NCBI RefSeq assembly: GCF_003675875.1
Contig: NZ_RCDI01000004.1
Span: 248,001 to 312,000, forward strand
DNA length: 64,000 nt
Origin: Halostella limicola
GTDB taxonomy: Archaea > Halobacteriota > Halobacteria > Halobacteriales > Natronoarchaeaceae
Direction of reading: 5' to 3'
Of this stretch, positions 35,393 through 43,935 are shown piece by piece. Both the position numbers and the translations under genes were made by a program. The notes beneath the pieces were generated by a model. It searched no databases and was not told the origin of the DNA. It saw only the letters and a program-made list of their open reading frames with translations. How positions within the stretch are numbered: position 1 is the stretch's first letter; every line of letters starts with the position of its first letter.

Positions 35393-36145
35393 TTAGATTT
35401 CCTTGATATCGTGTTTGTTATACCGCTCTTGGAAGTTATTTATATCATATATATACTCTCCCTCTTTTATTCGTTCTAGCATTTCTTCTTCAGCATCTAA
35501 TTTCTCCTGAGCGGCGGCAAGTACTTGCTCCGCATTTTCTGGTTTGACAATGGCGACGCCTTCATCATCTCCAACGACGATATCACCAGGCTCCACGGTC
35601 AGGCCACCACAGGAGACAGCCACATTGATTGAACCAGGATGTGACTTGTAGGACCCTTTTGGACTCACAGCACGCGCGTAGACGGGATAATCGAGCTCTT
35701 CGATCTCTTCGATATCCCGTACAGCGCCATCCAGAACGGTCCCTTTGAGTCCATGTGTTTTACAGGAGGTAGATGCGAGTTCGCCCCACAGACCGGCCTC
35801 AGTGTACTCATTTGCGTCGATAACTAAGATATCGCCAGGTTCTGCCATTGTGATGGCCTTATGTGCCATCAAATTATCTCCTGGGTATGTTTTCACGGTG
35901 AGAGCAGTGCCGGCCATTCTGGCATCATCATACACGGGCTTGATGGAGTGTGACATTGTATTCTCGTATTTCGATGTCACATCTGAAAGCACTGCTGTGG
36001 GAATCTCTTTGAACTTCTCAACAAGATCTTTCGGTGGTCGGTCTATATCTGAGATTACCTTGTGCATCGGTACACGGAATCCTGTGCGGACAGCGACTTT
36101 AATCCCTGGCTTTTCTGTGCTAATTGCCACCATGAGTCTTCCCAC
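35393..36145 (-). CDS. RraA-like protein (4-hydroxy-4-methyl-2-oxoglutarate aldolase family)
   Basis: A 250-residue RraA-fold protein. The active-site pattern is visible as GLWGELASTSCKTHGLKG followed by TVLDGAVRDIEEI, with the Arg-Asp pair of the aldolases. GDIVVGDDEGVAIVK closes the core. Family members cleave 4-hydroxy-2-oxo acids or decarboxylate oxaloacetate. Here a retro-aldol step that produces pyruvate or hydroxypyruvate is plausible. Starts at 36145, 36133 or the Met of MHKVISDID are all possible. It is divergent from the IclR gene, a common layout for a regulator and its target. Confidence 0.8.
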   Translation of the reverse strand: MGRLMVAISTEKPGIKVAVRTGFRVPMHKVISDIDRPPKDLVEKFKEIPTAVLSDVTSKYENTMSHSIKPVYDDARMAGTALTVKTYPGDNLMAHKAITMAEPGDILVIDANEYTEAGLWGELASTSCKTHGLKGTVLDGAVRDIEEIEELDYPVYARAVSPKGSYKSHPGSINVAVSCGGLTVEPGDIVVGDDEGVAIVKPENAEQVLAAAQEKLDAEEEMLERIKEGEYIYDINNFQERYNKHDIKEI

Positions 36146-36312
36146 GATACGGGATAAAGTCTAGAAATATCATTTTCTATGAAGGCAGTAGAACCCTTCT
36201 ATCGTGCATTTCTTTATTTCTTACTTAATACTCCTAAATATATCCTGAAAGCCTAAAACTCATTCCGTATTATGGGACAAGGTTTTTGTTACCGTCTGTT
36301 CACACTTCTTGT

Positions 36313-37014
36313 ATGGTAAACGCGATACGGAAGTCAGTGCGGATAATTGAGGCACTTGCTGAACATCAAATGACAACAATCTCTACATTAGAGAAAGAGC
36401 TTGAGATTCCCAAGAGTACTCTCCACCGTCACCTACAAACAATGGAACAGGAGGGACTTGTCGTCAATGAAGCCGGTCAGTATCGGCTAGCACTTCGATT
36501 TCTCAATTTTGGCGAGCAAGCTCGCCGACAAAATAGTCTCTTGACCATTGCAGAAGTCGAATTAGACGATATTACGGAAGAGACTGGCCATGAATCCTAT
36601 CTTGTGGTTGCAGAACACGGCCACGCAGTGTACATCTATGGATCAAACCAATCCCAGTCCGTTAAGGGAGAGATCTTCCCCGGGAAGTATACTCCCTTAC
36701 CAGCTACTGCTGCCGGACGCGTACTTTTGGCTGGGATGTCCTTATCTACCAATGACGAACTGTTGGAGAGTGATTCGTCTGAACTTCCCCTTCAATCAAT
36801 TCGAAACCAGAACTATGCTCTAAAAACCGGAGATGAAGAGACAAGCCGTTGGGAGATTGCTGTACCAATTTGTAATCAAGATGGTCACATCCAAGCAGCA
36901 GTAAGTGTCTCTGGTGATATGGCCGACCTGGGTCGTGAAACCATCAGTGATAGACTCATCGAGCGTGCTCAACAGGCGGCACACCGAATTGAAATAAAGT
37001 CTGGATATACGTAA
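36313..37014 (+). CDS. IclR family transcriptional regulator
   Basis: A 233-residue IclR protein. The winged helix covers residues ~3-65, with the recognition part IPKSTLHRHLQTMEQEGLV. The effector domain follows, with GHESYLVVAEHGHAVYIYG and AAGRVLLAGMS. I chose ATG 36313; a TTG at 36286 would add nine residues that do not fit the family. It is divergent from the RraA-like gene and is the only regulator inside the 21.6-37.6 kb segment, so it probably controls the sugar-acid genes. Confidence 0.87.
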   Translation: MVNAIRKSVRIIEALAEHQMTTISTLEKELEIPKSTLHRHLQTMEQEGLVVNEAGQYRLALRFLNFGEQARRQNSLLTIAEVELDDITEETGHESYLVVAEHGHAVYIYGSNQSQSVKGEIFPGKYTPLPATAAGRVLLAGMSLSTNDELLESDSSELPLQSIRNQNYALKTGDEETSRWEIAVPICNQDGHIQAAVSVSGDMADLGRETISDRLIERAQQAAHRIEIKSGYT

Positions 37015-37641
37015 TTCCTTTACTATACTATTTATGTAATCCCGAATTCTGTCTATTGGTCAAAATGCATCTTACGATCATATAGCTGTAAAGGAATGGT
37101 TCAAGATGTATCCCTGGAGACATCGACATCACCGGCAATTTCGAACTCGGATGTAACGCAACGGATTTTCGCTACTCTTTTCTCTGCTGTATAGTTCAGA
37201 ATATATGACGTACTGAGTGCATCTCATCCTGCGAGCAGGATTTAACATCAGCCGAAGATCTGGCTCGCATGCAGATTGAAAAAGGACAGTAACTGACACG
37301 GCAGTTATAAACCTCTGTATAGTTTCCTTCTTTATAGACTGCTACCGTGCTTTTAGACCATATTATATAGAATGGGATTTCACATATTTCTTTAATCCTT
37401 CTATAAAATTATATATTAAAATATATTTCTAATATTTTCTATTGCAAGATAGGTTCTTTGCTGATCAATTTTAAAGTAGATCCCCTCGATAATAGGAATT
37501 TTTATATATAGTTATAAACTCTATTGGTGTTTCTACTATGCTGAATATGAGTTGTGATTGATGATTTAGGCCTCACACACATTTTGTCCAGAAAACACTA
37601 GTACATTCTAGTGGGCCGACGCTGTCGGGTAACCGGAGAAG
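37015..37641. other. Very AT-rich non-coding stretch at the compositional border
   Basis: More than 600 bases with no supported gene. Bases ~37320-37520 are almost only A and T in places, with repeated TATAT and TTTTAT runs, unlike either neighbouring region. It ends with the integrase-type upstream block at 37600-37641 that is shared with 21584-21624. It probably marks the border of an integrated segment. Confidence 0.55.
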
Positions 37642-37666
37642 TTAGAACTTAGCCAGAACGACGCTA
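37600..37666 (+). repeat. Integrase upstream repeat, copy 2 (partner of 21584-21650)
   Basis: Direct repeat with 59 of 67 identical bases to 21584-21650 by eye, starting AGTACATTCTAGTGGG and ending AGAACGACGCTA. It covers the region just before the integrase and its first codons. It may include an attachment or promoter sequence kept for function. Confidence 0.65.
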
Positions 37667-38676
37667 TTCCCGGGGTCAGCGGCCAGAAAACCCTTCTTGC
37701 CGCGCCCTTCGATGACTTCCTCGACGACAAGGCGACCGCGCTTCACGAAGATGGATCACGCTCCGGTTCCTATGCTGCCCAGCTCGAACGTATCCTCCCG
37801 ATGTGGATCGAATGGATGGAGGATCGGGGCGTCGCCTATCTGGAGGAGGTCGACGAACGAAGCCTCGCTCGCTGGACGAAGTACCTCTCCCGGTGCGTCA
37901 AGGCCGACGAGGGCGACTCCGACGGCGGTATCACCCGGGCGACCGCGTGGACGTACTACAACGCCGTCCGCGCGTACCTCGGCTGGTGCGTGACGTGGCG
38001 AGATCTCGACGCCAACCCGGCCGACGACCCGAAGCCACTCGACGCGATGCCCAACCGGCCGTCGCGGTCATCGGGGGACCAGCAGTTCTGGAGTCCGGAG
38101 CAGCGCCAGACGCACCTTCGCCACCTCGACGAACGTGCTCACGAGGTGATCGACGAGGACGGGTTCGCGCCCGTCTGTGACCGGGCACGGACGACCTTGA
38201 CCTGGAGGCCGGCACGATCGACGTGCTCGGCAAGAGCCAGAACGAGGAACAGGCGCCGCTCACCGACCAGCCCGTCCCGGCGCTGTCGACCGTTGGCACG
38301 ATGTCCTCGACCCAGCGGACGACTGGCCGTTGTTCCCAACGTTCCATCAACCGTCGCTGTGGGGTGCCGTTCGTGACGAGCTCCGCGATCGTGGCCACAA
38401 TGAGGACGCCGTCGACGGGATGTTGGAGGCGTATGACGACCCGCTTGACGCGATCCGCGAGAACGATTCGACGCCCCCAGCACTGTCAACGTCGGGCGGC
38501 AGGCGGCTGTTCAGGCGACTGAGCGATGCCGCAGATGTGGACACCAGCGACGACTCGAAAGACTACCTCACGCTGCACGGCGGTCGCCGCGGCGCTGGCG
38601 AGATGTACTACCGCGAAGCCGGCCACCCCGCTGCGCAGCGGGCGCTCCGCCACGCTGACCCCTCGACGACGTCTTC
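37642..38676 (+). pseudogene. Tyrosine recombinase (phage-type integrase), decayed
   Basis: Three frames together show a haloarchaeal integrase. Frame 1 (37642 to ~38185) has ELSQNDAIPGVSGQKTLL, a core-binding domain with AAQLERILPMWIEWMEDRG and TAWTYYNAVRAYLGWCV. Frame 2 (~38190-38285) has DLDLEAGTIDVLGKSQNEEQ. Frame 3 (~38290-38676) has DWPLFPTFHQPSLWGAVRDEL, then LTLHGGRRGAGEMYYREAGH and RALRHADPSTTS. The usual ATG is TTA, about 30 residues holding the first catalytic Arg are missing between frames 1 and 2, and the protein ends before the catalytic Tyr. It cannot be active. Confidence 0.85.
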
Positions 38677-38860
38677 TCAGTGCCGTCGCGGGTGTCCTCG
38701 TTGGCGGCCGTCAGCGCTACCCCGCCGAAAGCATCGCTGGTCCCGGCCAGGTGATCATCTCGTCGTCGAGCGTGGCGATCACCACCGATGGGAACTCCGC
38801 AGAGTATTCATTGCCCGCTTCGTCGAAACTGAGACGAGCGTTCACTGTGGCGTGTGCCGA
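38677..38860 (+). other. Fragment after the integrase remnant
   Basis: About 180 bases with an open frame (LSAVAGVLVGGRQRYPAESI... to VACAE) whose stop overlaps the next gene's ATG as ATGA. The frame has no start of its own and no recognised family, though its codon use looks protein-like. It may be the tail of another gene broken by the integrase-associated rearrangement. Confidence 0.35.
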
Positions 38861-40306
38861 ATGAGTACTATGGAAGAGTACGACTTCCTCGCCATCGGAA
38901 CCGGATCAGGACTTGATGTCGCGAACGCGGCGGCGAATCAGGGGCAGTCAGTAGCGGTCGTGGAGAAGGGTCGTCTGGGTGGCACCTGTCTCAACCGCGG
39001 CTGCATCCCGTCGAAGATGCTGCTGTACCACGCCGAAGTGATGGAGACTATCGAGCGCGCGGACGAGTTCAAGATTGACGCCAGCGTAAACGACGTGGAG
39101 TTCGGTGAGATCGTCCGCGAAGTCAACGAGGACGTTCACGGCGACTCGGACTCGATACGGGAGGGCCTCCGGTCGTCGAACCGCATCGACCTCTACGAGG
39201 GCGAAGGTCGGTTCGTCGGCGATCGCACCGTCGAGGTGAACGGCGGCACGGACGACGGCGCCGAACTGTACGCGGACACCGTCCTCGTCGCTGCGGGGAC
39301 GCGCCCGTCGATCCCACCGATCGACGGCATCGACGACGTCGACTACCTCACCAGCAAGCAGGCGCTTCAGTTGGAAACGCCGCCGGACCACCTGGTGATC
39401 GTCGGCGGCGGCTACATCGCCGCCGAGCTGGGGCAGTTCTTCGGGACGTTCGGCAGCGATATCTCCATCATCGGGCGTCGGCCGACCCTGCTTCCGGACG
39501 CCGACGAGGAGGTCGCCGCCGAGTTCACCGAGCGGTACGCCGACCGCTTCGACCTCTACACCGGCTACGAAGCGACCGCCGTTTCCCAGACCGACGGAGG
39601 GATCACCGTCGAAGCGGAACCGTTCGCCGCGGCCGACGGCGGCGCGGCGACCAGTGACGCTGTGTCGGTCAGCGGCGACGAACTGCTGGTCGCGGCCGGG
39701 CGGGTTCCTAACACTGACACGCTCGACCCCGAGGCGGCGGGCATCGGAACGGACGAGTTCGGCTTCGTCGAGACCGACGAGTACCTCCGGACGATCGCGG
39801 AGGGAGTGTGGGCGCTGGGCGACATCGTCGGCGAGTACCTGCTGAAGCACAACGCCAATCACGAGGCACGGGCAGTCGTCAGCAACCTGTTTAGCGACGA
39901 ACTGACGCCCGTCGACTACTCGGCGATGCCGTTCGCCGTCTTCGCCTCGCCGGAGGTCGCAGGCGTCGGCTTGACCGAGCAGGAACTCCGTGCCGAGGGT
40001 CGCGACTACGCGAAGCGCACCTACCGCTACGAGGAGACGGCACGCGGAAGCGCGATGAAGGCCGAGGGGCTCGTGAAGCCGCTCATCGACCTCGACGGCG
40101 AGATCCTCGGCTGTCACATCGTCGGCCCGGAGGCGTCGAACCTGATCGAGGAGGTCGTCGTCGCGATGACGGCGGGGTCAGGGTCCGTGCAGGACATCCG
40201 CCAATCGGTCCACATCCACCCCGCGCTCTCCGAGGTCGTCCAGCGCGCGTTCTCCGGGCAGTTCCGGCAAGGCGGCCAGAGCCACGAACACGACCACGAT
40301 CACTGA
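38861..40306 (+). CDS. FAD-dependent pyridine nucleotide-disulfide oxidoreductase (Lpd/mycothione reductase-like)
   Basis: A 481-residue flavoprotein. The redox-active pair is in LGGTCLNRGCIPSKM near residues 37-51, the NAD domain has VIVGGGYIAAELGQFFG near 175-191, and the C-terminal acid-base motif is HIHPALSEVV. The chain ends in a His-rich tail SHEHDHDH. Candidates are dihydrolipoamide dehydrogenase, mycothione-type reductase or the haloarchaeal bis-gamma-glutamylcystine reductase. No 2-oxoacid dehydrogenase genes are nearby, which favours a thiol reductase. I used ATG 38861; the longer open frame from 38330 belongs to the dead integrase. Confidence 0.82.
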   Translation: MSTMEEYDFLAIGTGSGLDVANAAANQGQSVAVVEKGRLGGTCLNRGCIPSKMLLYHAEVMETIERADEFKIDASVNDVEFGEIVREVNEDVHGDSDSIREGLRSSNRIDLYEGEGRFVGDRTVEVNGGTDDGAELYADTVLVAAGTRPSIPPIDGIDDVDYLTSKQALQLETPPDHLVIVGGGYIAAELGQFFGTFGSDISIIGRRPTLLPDADEEVAAEFTERYADRFDLYTGYEATAVSQTDGGITVEAEPFAAADGGAATSDAVSVSGDELLVAAGRVPNTDTLDPEAAGIGTDEFGFVETDEYLRTIAEGVWALGDIVGEYLLKHNANHEARAVVSNLFSDELTPVDYSAMPFAVFASPEVAGVGLTEQELRAEGRDYAKRTYRYEETARGSAMKAEGLVKPLIDLDGEILGCHIVGPEASNLIEEVVVAMTAGSGSVQDIRQSVHIHPALSEVVQRAFSGQFRQGGQSHEHDHDH

Positions 40307-40430
40307 ATCTCCCTCTCGACAGGGGCTCCGTTCGATATATTCCCGACCGTGCTATCGTGCGACCGCCTTGACGAACGCTGTACACGCCCGCCGTCCCCTT
40401 TTGTAACTACCGGGCCACCACGCTACTGTA

Positions 40431-40787
40431 ATGGCGAAAGCAGCTATCGTGATTCTGGCAGGCACTGAGTCGCATACCGACACCGGCCGTCTCGTGAACG
40501 GGCTCGAAGCGGCGCGGGAGTTCGCCGAGAACCCGGACGACGAACTGGAGCTCATCTTCGACGGCGCCGGGACGCAGTGGATCCCGGAACTGGAAGACGA
40601 GGACCACGAGTACCACGACCTCTACCAGCCGCTGAGCGACGAGGCGGCTGCCTGTGACTACTGCGCCGGCGCGTTCGGCGTCGACGACGCCATCGCGGAC
40701 GCCGGCGTCGTCACCGTCGACGATAACGAGGGCCACCCCAGCATCCGCTCGCTCGTCGACGACGACTACGAGATCATCACGTTCTGA
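40431..40787 (+). CDS. DsrE-family protein
   Basis: A 118-residue alpha/beta protein starting MAKAAIVILAGTESHTDTGR, as in haloarchaeal DsrE-like proteins. A Cys pair occurs in ACDYCAGAFGVDD near 77-89, the place of the sulfur-carrying Cys in related proteins. It follows the disulfide reductase by 125 bases on the same strand, so both may handle thiols or sulfane sulfur. The precise role is unknown. Confidence 0.75.
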   Translation: MAKAAIVILAGTESHTDTGRLVNGLEAAREFAENPDDELELIFDGAGTQWIPELEDEDHEYHDLYQPLSDEAAACDYCAGAFGVDDAIADAGVVTVDDNEGHPSIRSLVDDDYEIITF

Positions 40788-41108
40788 ACGACAGGCCCGT
40801 TCGGGATCGCGCGGACCGGGACTTTGACCGTCGGGACCGACGACCTCGTTTTCGCGGCTATCACGACGATTCACCCCTCCCCGGACACTCCGAAGGAGGT
40901 TTCCCCTGCGTCCAGTCTCGCGACGCCGTCGCGGCAATCCTGACCACTCACACCGTGTCCGACCGGTCGAACGGATCCACGTCGGTTTCCCGGCGAGCTC
41001 GCGACGTCGCACTGGCACCGGACGGGACGCTAGCGACGTTGCCGGTACCGAACGCGAAGGCCGATCTCGGATCGGGATCCGGACGCGGACGCGCTCAGAC
41101 CCCGACCA
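40788..41108. other. Intergenic stretch without a supported gene
   Basis: About 320 GC-rich bases between two convergent genes. Open frames here (for example 40955-41188) encode Arg/Ser-rich products and are judged spurious. No clear terminator hairpin or repeat was found. Confidence 0.4.
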
Positions 41109-42524
41109 TCACGCGAGCTCGATCGTTCCGCGCATCGAGTTCGGATGGACCTGACAGTAGTACTCGGCCATCTCTTCGCTGGCGGTGAACGTGACTGTCT
41201 GGGTCGCCCCTTCCTGCTGAACGAACTCGGACGACAGCAGGTCCTCGCCGTTCGCGTCTTCGATCGCGAAGTTATGTTGGATCCCGTCGGCGTTCTCCCA
41301 GACGAGCGTGTACTCACTGCCGGCCTCCAGTTCGAGCGTCGGGTTAGTCGATCCCTCGATGGATCCGGGCGCCTGACCGATCCAGCCACCGGCCTCGCCG
41401 GCGAGTCGGAAGTCCGCTCCTTCGTCCGCGGCACCGTCGCCCGAGTCGTCAGCCGCCTCGTCGGTCTGTGGCTCCCAATCGGCGAAGGGCGCCTCCACGA
41501 GCGTCTCTTGCTCCCACATCGCGTGGATGAACGGCTGCGTCTCCCCGTTGGGGAGTTCGAACGCCGTCTGGACGGGTTCGAAAACGGGGCCGTCGGGCCC
41601 CGCGGTGATCGGCAGGACCACGCCGTGAGTGTGATGTACCTGTCCGGCGATCGTGTTCTCGGGCGCGAGCGGCATCTCCTCGTCGAGCGCGATCCGGTAC
41701 TGCTGATCGCGGACGGTCTGGGTCGTCATGATGTGCATCACCTTGTTCTCGTCGACGACCTCGCCGTCGACGAGGACGTTCCCCACGCCCCAGCAGGCAC
41801 CGTAGGTGTACACCTGCGGCATCAGCGGTGACCCGGTCCCGGTCTTCCCGTGGTGCCAGGCGTTGGTTATCACGCCGCCGCCGGTTTCGTACCCCGGGAT
41901 CGGCGGCTGGACGACGTGGTCGAAGTCGAGTTCGTACTCGTTGCCCGCGGGATCGGTGAAGCGAGTGTCGAGGTCGACGGTGTCCGCCGTCTCGCCGGGC
42001 GGCCCGCGGCGGTCGTACGGCTGGTTGTCGTGATACGTGACCGAGAACTCCCCGTCCGTTACCTCCGCGCGGTCGCTGTACAACGTGGGTTCGACGAACT
42101 TCTCCCGAGCGATCTCGTCGTCGATCGGTTCACGAGCCTGTTCGGGCGCGGCGACCAGAACCGGCAGGTCCTGAAGCAGCTGCGGGACCGCGTTCCCGAG
42201 CGGTTCGGGGAGCCCCTTGGCCTGCTCGATCCGCGATTCCAGGAGGTCGTTCCCGTGGCGCGGGGCGTCGGGCGTTCCGAACACGTGTGGACTCAACCGC
42301 CGTTCTCCCGGGAGCACCCAGTAGAACGTCTCGCCCGCTTCCTGTTCGACGGTGACGCGAAGTCCGCTTTCCTGCTCGTTGTCCTCTCCGTCCTCATCGA
42401 CTTGAGTCGTCGTTTCGGTTTCGTTCTGCGCCGGTGCTGCCGTGTTGGCCTGGCTGCACCCCGCGAGCGCTCCGACCGTCCCGATAGCGCCCAATTTCAG
42501 AACTCTCCGTCTCGTGTGCTCCAT
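41109..42524 (-). CDS. Tat-exported lipoprotein with C-terminal cupredoxin (halocyanin-like) domain
   Basis: A 471-residue protein if started at MEHTRRRVLKLG (42524); an upstream ATG at 42536 adds four residues. The twin-arginine motif and the lipobox LAGC (Cys 23) give a lipid-anchored exported protein. The last ~100 residues are a plastocyanin-like domain with copper ligands His in IQHNFAI, Cys in YYCQVHP, His in the same segment and Met in NSMRG. The N-terminal ~330 residues, rich in His and Tyr (for example WHHGKTGTGS, QVHHTHGVVLP), match no family I recognise. It may pass electrons to or from the denitrification enzymes encoded downstream. Confidence 0.78.
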   Translation of the reverse strand: MEHTRRRVLKLGAIGTVGALAGCSQANTAAPAQNETETTTQVDEDGEDNEQESGLRVTVEQEAGETFYWVLPGERRLSPHVFGTPDAPRHGNDLLESRIEQAKGLPEPLGNAVPQLLQDLPVLVAAPEQAREPIDDEIAREKFVEPTLYSDRAEVTDGEFSVTYHDNQPYDRRGPPGETADTVDLDTRFTDPAGNEYELDFDHVVQPPIPGYETGGGVITNAWHHGKTGTGSPLMPQVYTYGACWGVGNVLVDGEVVDENKVMHIMTTQTVRDQQYRIALDEEMPLAPENTIAGQVHHTHGVVLPITAGPDGPVFEPVQTAFELPNGETQPFIHAMWEQETLVEAPFADWEPQTDEAADDSGDGAADEGADFRLAGEAGGWIGQAPGSIEGSTNPTLELEAGSEYTLVWENADGIQHNFAIEDANGEDLLSSEFVQQEGATQTVTFTASEEMAEYYCQVHPNSMRGTIELA

Positions 42525-42621
42525 GGGGATACCCAATTATCGATAGTGATAAACTCCTGCTGGTGTCGTGTGACTGGCAGGCCAGAGCCCGGTAACTATA
42601 AGTTCGGGCTAACGAACGGTA

Positions 42622-42890
42622 CTAGGCTAGGGTTCGGAGACCGCGACAGAAGACCATCGGCGCGCCGTCCGCGTTCTTCCAGACGACCTCGTGCATCTGC
42701 CCTACCGTCAGCGTCAACGTCGGGTTGGACTCTCCCTCGATATCGGCGGGCCGTCTGCCGACCCAGCCGGTCGCCTCCCCGTCGAGTTCGATCCTCTCCG
42801 CTTCAGCGCCGTCGGTGGAACCGGGGACGCCGACGAGGAACCGCTGTATCGAGCTGTCCTTACTCGTCTGCAGAGAATCTCCTTTCGAGG
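42622..42890 (-). pseudogene. Remnant of a cupredoxin-type domain
   Basis: On the minus strand one frame reads ELDGEATGWVGRRPADIEGE and continues NPTLTLTVGQMHEVVWKNADG. This aligns directly with LAGEAGGWIGQAPGSIEGST and the following residues of the neighbour lipoprotein (41109-42524). It then breaks into CRGLRTLA and stops at 42622, before any copper ligand. No start codon is present. It is a decayed tandem copy of the end of that gene. It partly overlaps, in another frame, the small gene at 42860. Confidence 0.7.
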
Positions 42891-43048
42891 GTTCCGGATC
42901 CGTCTAGTTCCCAAAGAGCTCGATCGAGTAACTCCCAGAGGATGTATTGCTCGTAGTGTTGGGTCGCACAGTACTCACAGGGCTGTATCTCCTGCGCTAC
43001 CGCTTCGATCTCGTCTCCGTATTCCTCCCACAACGATTCGATCAGCAT
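42860..43048 (-). CDS. Small acidic protein with a C-x2-C pair
   Basis: 62 residues, MLIESLWEEYGDEIEAVAQE at the start, then a QPCEYCATQHYEQY segment. The composition is acidic and helix-rich as in real haloarchaeal proteins. The Cys pair with nearby His could bind a metal. No family is recognised. It lies between the cupredoxin remnant and the HTH-10 regulator, on the same strand as both. Confidence 0.5.
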   Translation of the reverse strand: MLIESLWEEYGDEIEAVAQEIQPCEYCATQHYEQYILWELLDRALWELDGSGTLERRFSADE

Positions 43049-43111
43049 AGATAGACCGTCCGTAGTGCTTTACCAAGGCTTTCGCTTTCTCCGACCGCGT
43101 ACGCTGGCAGC

Positions 43112-43846
43112 TTAGTCGGCAGTCTGTTCGTCCTGCGGCGTCTTTTCTACTTGCAGCGGATCGGTCGTCGAGGTCGCTGTGACCAGCCGCAAGTACTGTC
43201 CTGCATTTGTGAGGAGTTTGTTCTCCGCCTTCCGGAGGTGCTCTTCGTACGTCGAGCGAGCGACGGCGGTCTGATCGGCCAGTTCCCGCAGCGAGGTCTT
43301 CCGTGGTTGCTCGTAGTACCCTCTTTCCAGCGCTAACTGGAGCGCTGCCAACTGCCGGTCAGTGATGTCCTCGAACAACTGGTCGACCGGGGCCAGCATA
43401 CTATGGGGGATCTGCTTCTCCGAAATCGAGGTTTTCGAGAGCAGTTCGATCTCTCGGTCAGATCGCAGATCACCGAGCAGTTCCTGAATGTTCTCACCGT
43501 CGAATGCGATTACCGTGTAGTGCTCCCAGCCATGACGGTAGATCGTCGGCGACTGATACAGACAGTCGTGTTCCTCGAAGCGATCGATGATGGACTCCTC
43601 GAGTGAACAGAGACAAGACTGTGTGACGACGTGATACCCATCGTCGTCCTCCGATTCGTGAAGAATAGTTCCAATCTGACTGATATGGTCGAGCAATTCG
43701 TCAGTCGGTGTCGTCTCTGAGGTGATTTCGAGCACTTGGCAGTCGCTCAGCGGCCATTCGCGTATGGTCAAATCCGGATACTGCTCCGAGATCTCCCGAT
43801 ACGGACACTCGTGCTTGACGCGAATCGAGGCCTCGTACAGACTCAT
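43112..43846 (-). CDS. HTH-10 (Bat-type) regulator with several cysteines
   Basis: A 244-residue protein. The C-terminal HTH-10 domain is clear: FEDITDRQLAALQLALERGY, then the KTSLRELADQTAVARSTYEE segment. The N-terminal sensor part carries Cys in KHECPY, in SDCQVL and a C-x-C pair in QSCLCS followed after 14 residues by another Cys. Haloarchaeal HTH-10 proteins with Cys motifs, such as NarO and DmsR, control anaerobic respiration genes; the Cys spacing here is its own. I chose MSLYEASIRVKHE (43846). It is divergent from the rhodanese/MFS operon and near nirK. Confidence 0.78.
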   Translation of the reverse strand: MSLYEASIRVKHECPYREISEQYPDLTIREWPLSDCQVLEITSETTPTDELLDHISQIGTILHESEDDDGYHVVTQSCLCSLEESIIDRFEEHDCLYQSPTIYRHGWEHYTVIAFDGENIQELLGDLRSDREIELLSKTSISEKQIPHSMLAPVDQLFEDITDRQLAALQLALERGYYEQPRKTSLRELADQTAVARSTYEEHLRKAENKLLTNAGQYLRLVTATSTTDPLQVEKTPQDEQTAD

Positions 43847-43935
43847 ACGAACGACTTCGGTCTGAAGAGAATTAACAGTGCCGGTCATGTCCGGCAGCAC
43901 CCATATGCAAATATACCCCCTATTCTGGGATACTC

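Noticed and set aside
38330-38860. N-terminal extension of the flavoprotein (apparent 658-residue fusion)
   Set aside because: The extension is the third frame of a decayed integrase followed by unrelated sequence; the flavoprotein family starts at MSTMEEYDFLAIG.
38948-40117. 389-codon open frame on the minus strand
   Set aside because: Shadow of the disulfide reductase gene; GC-rich codon positions keep the opposite strand open.
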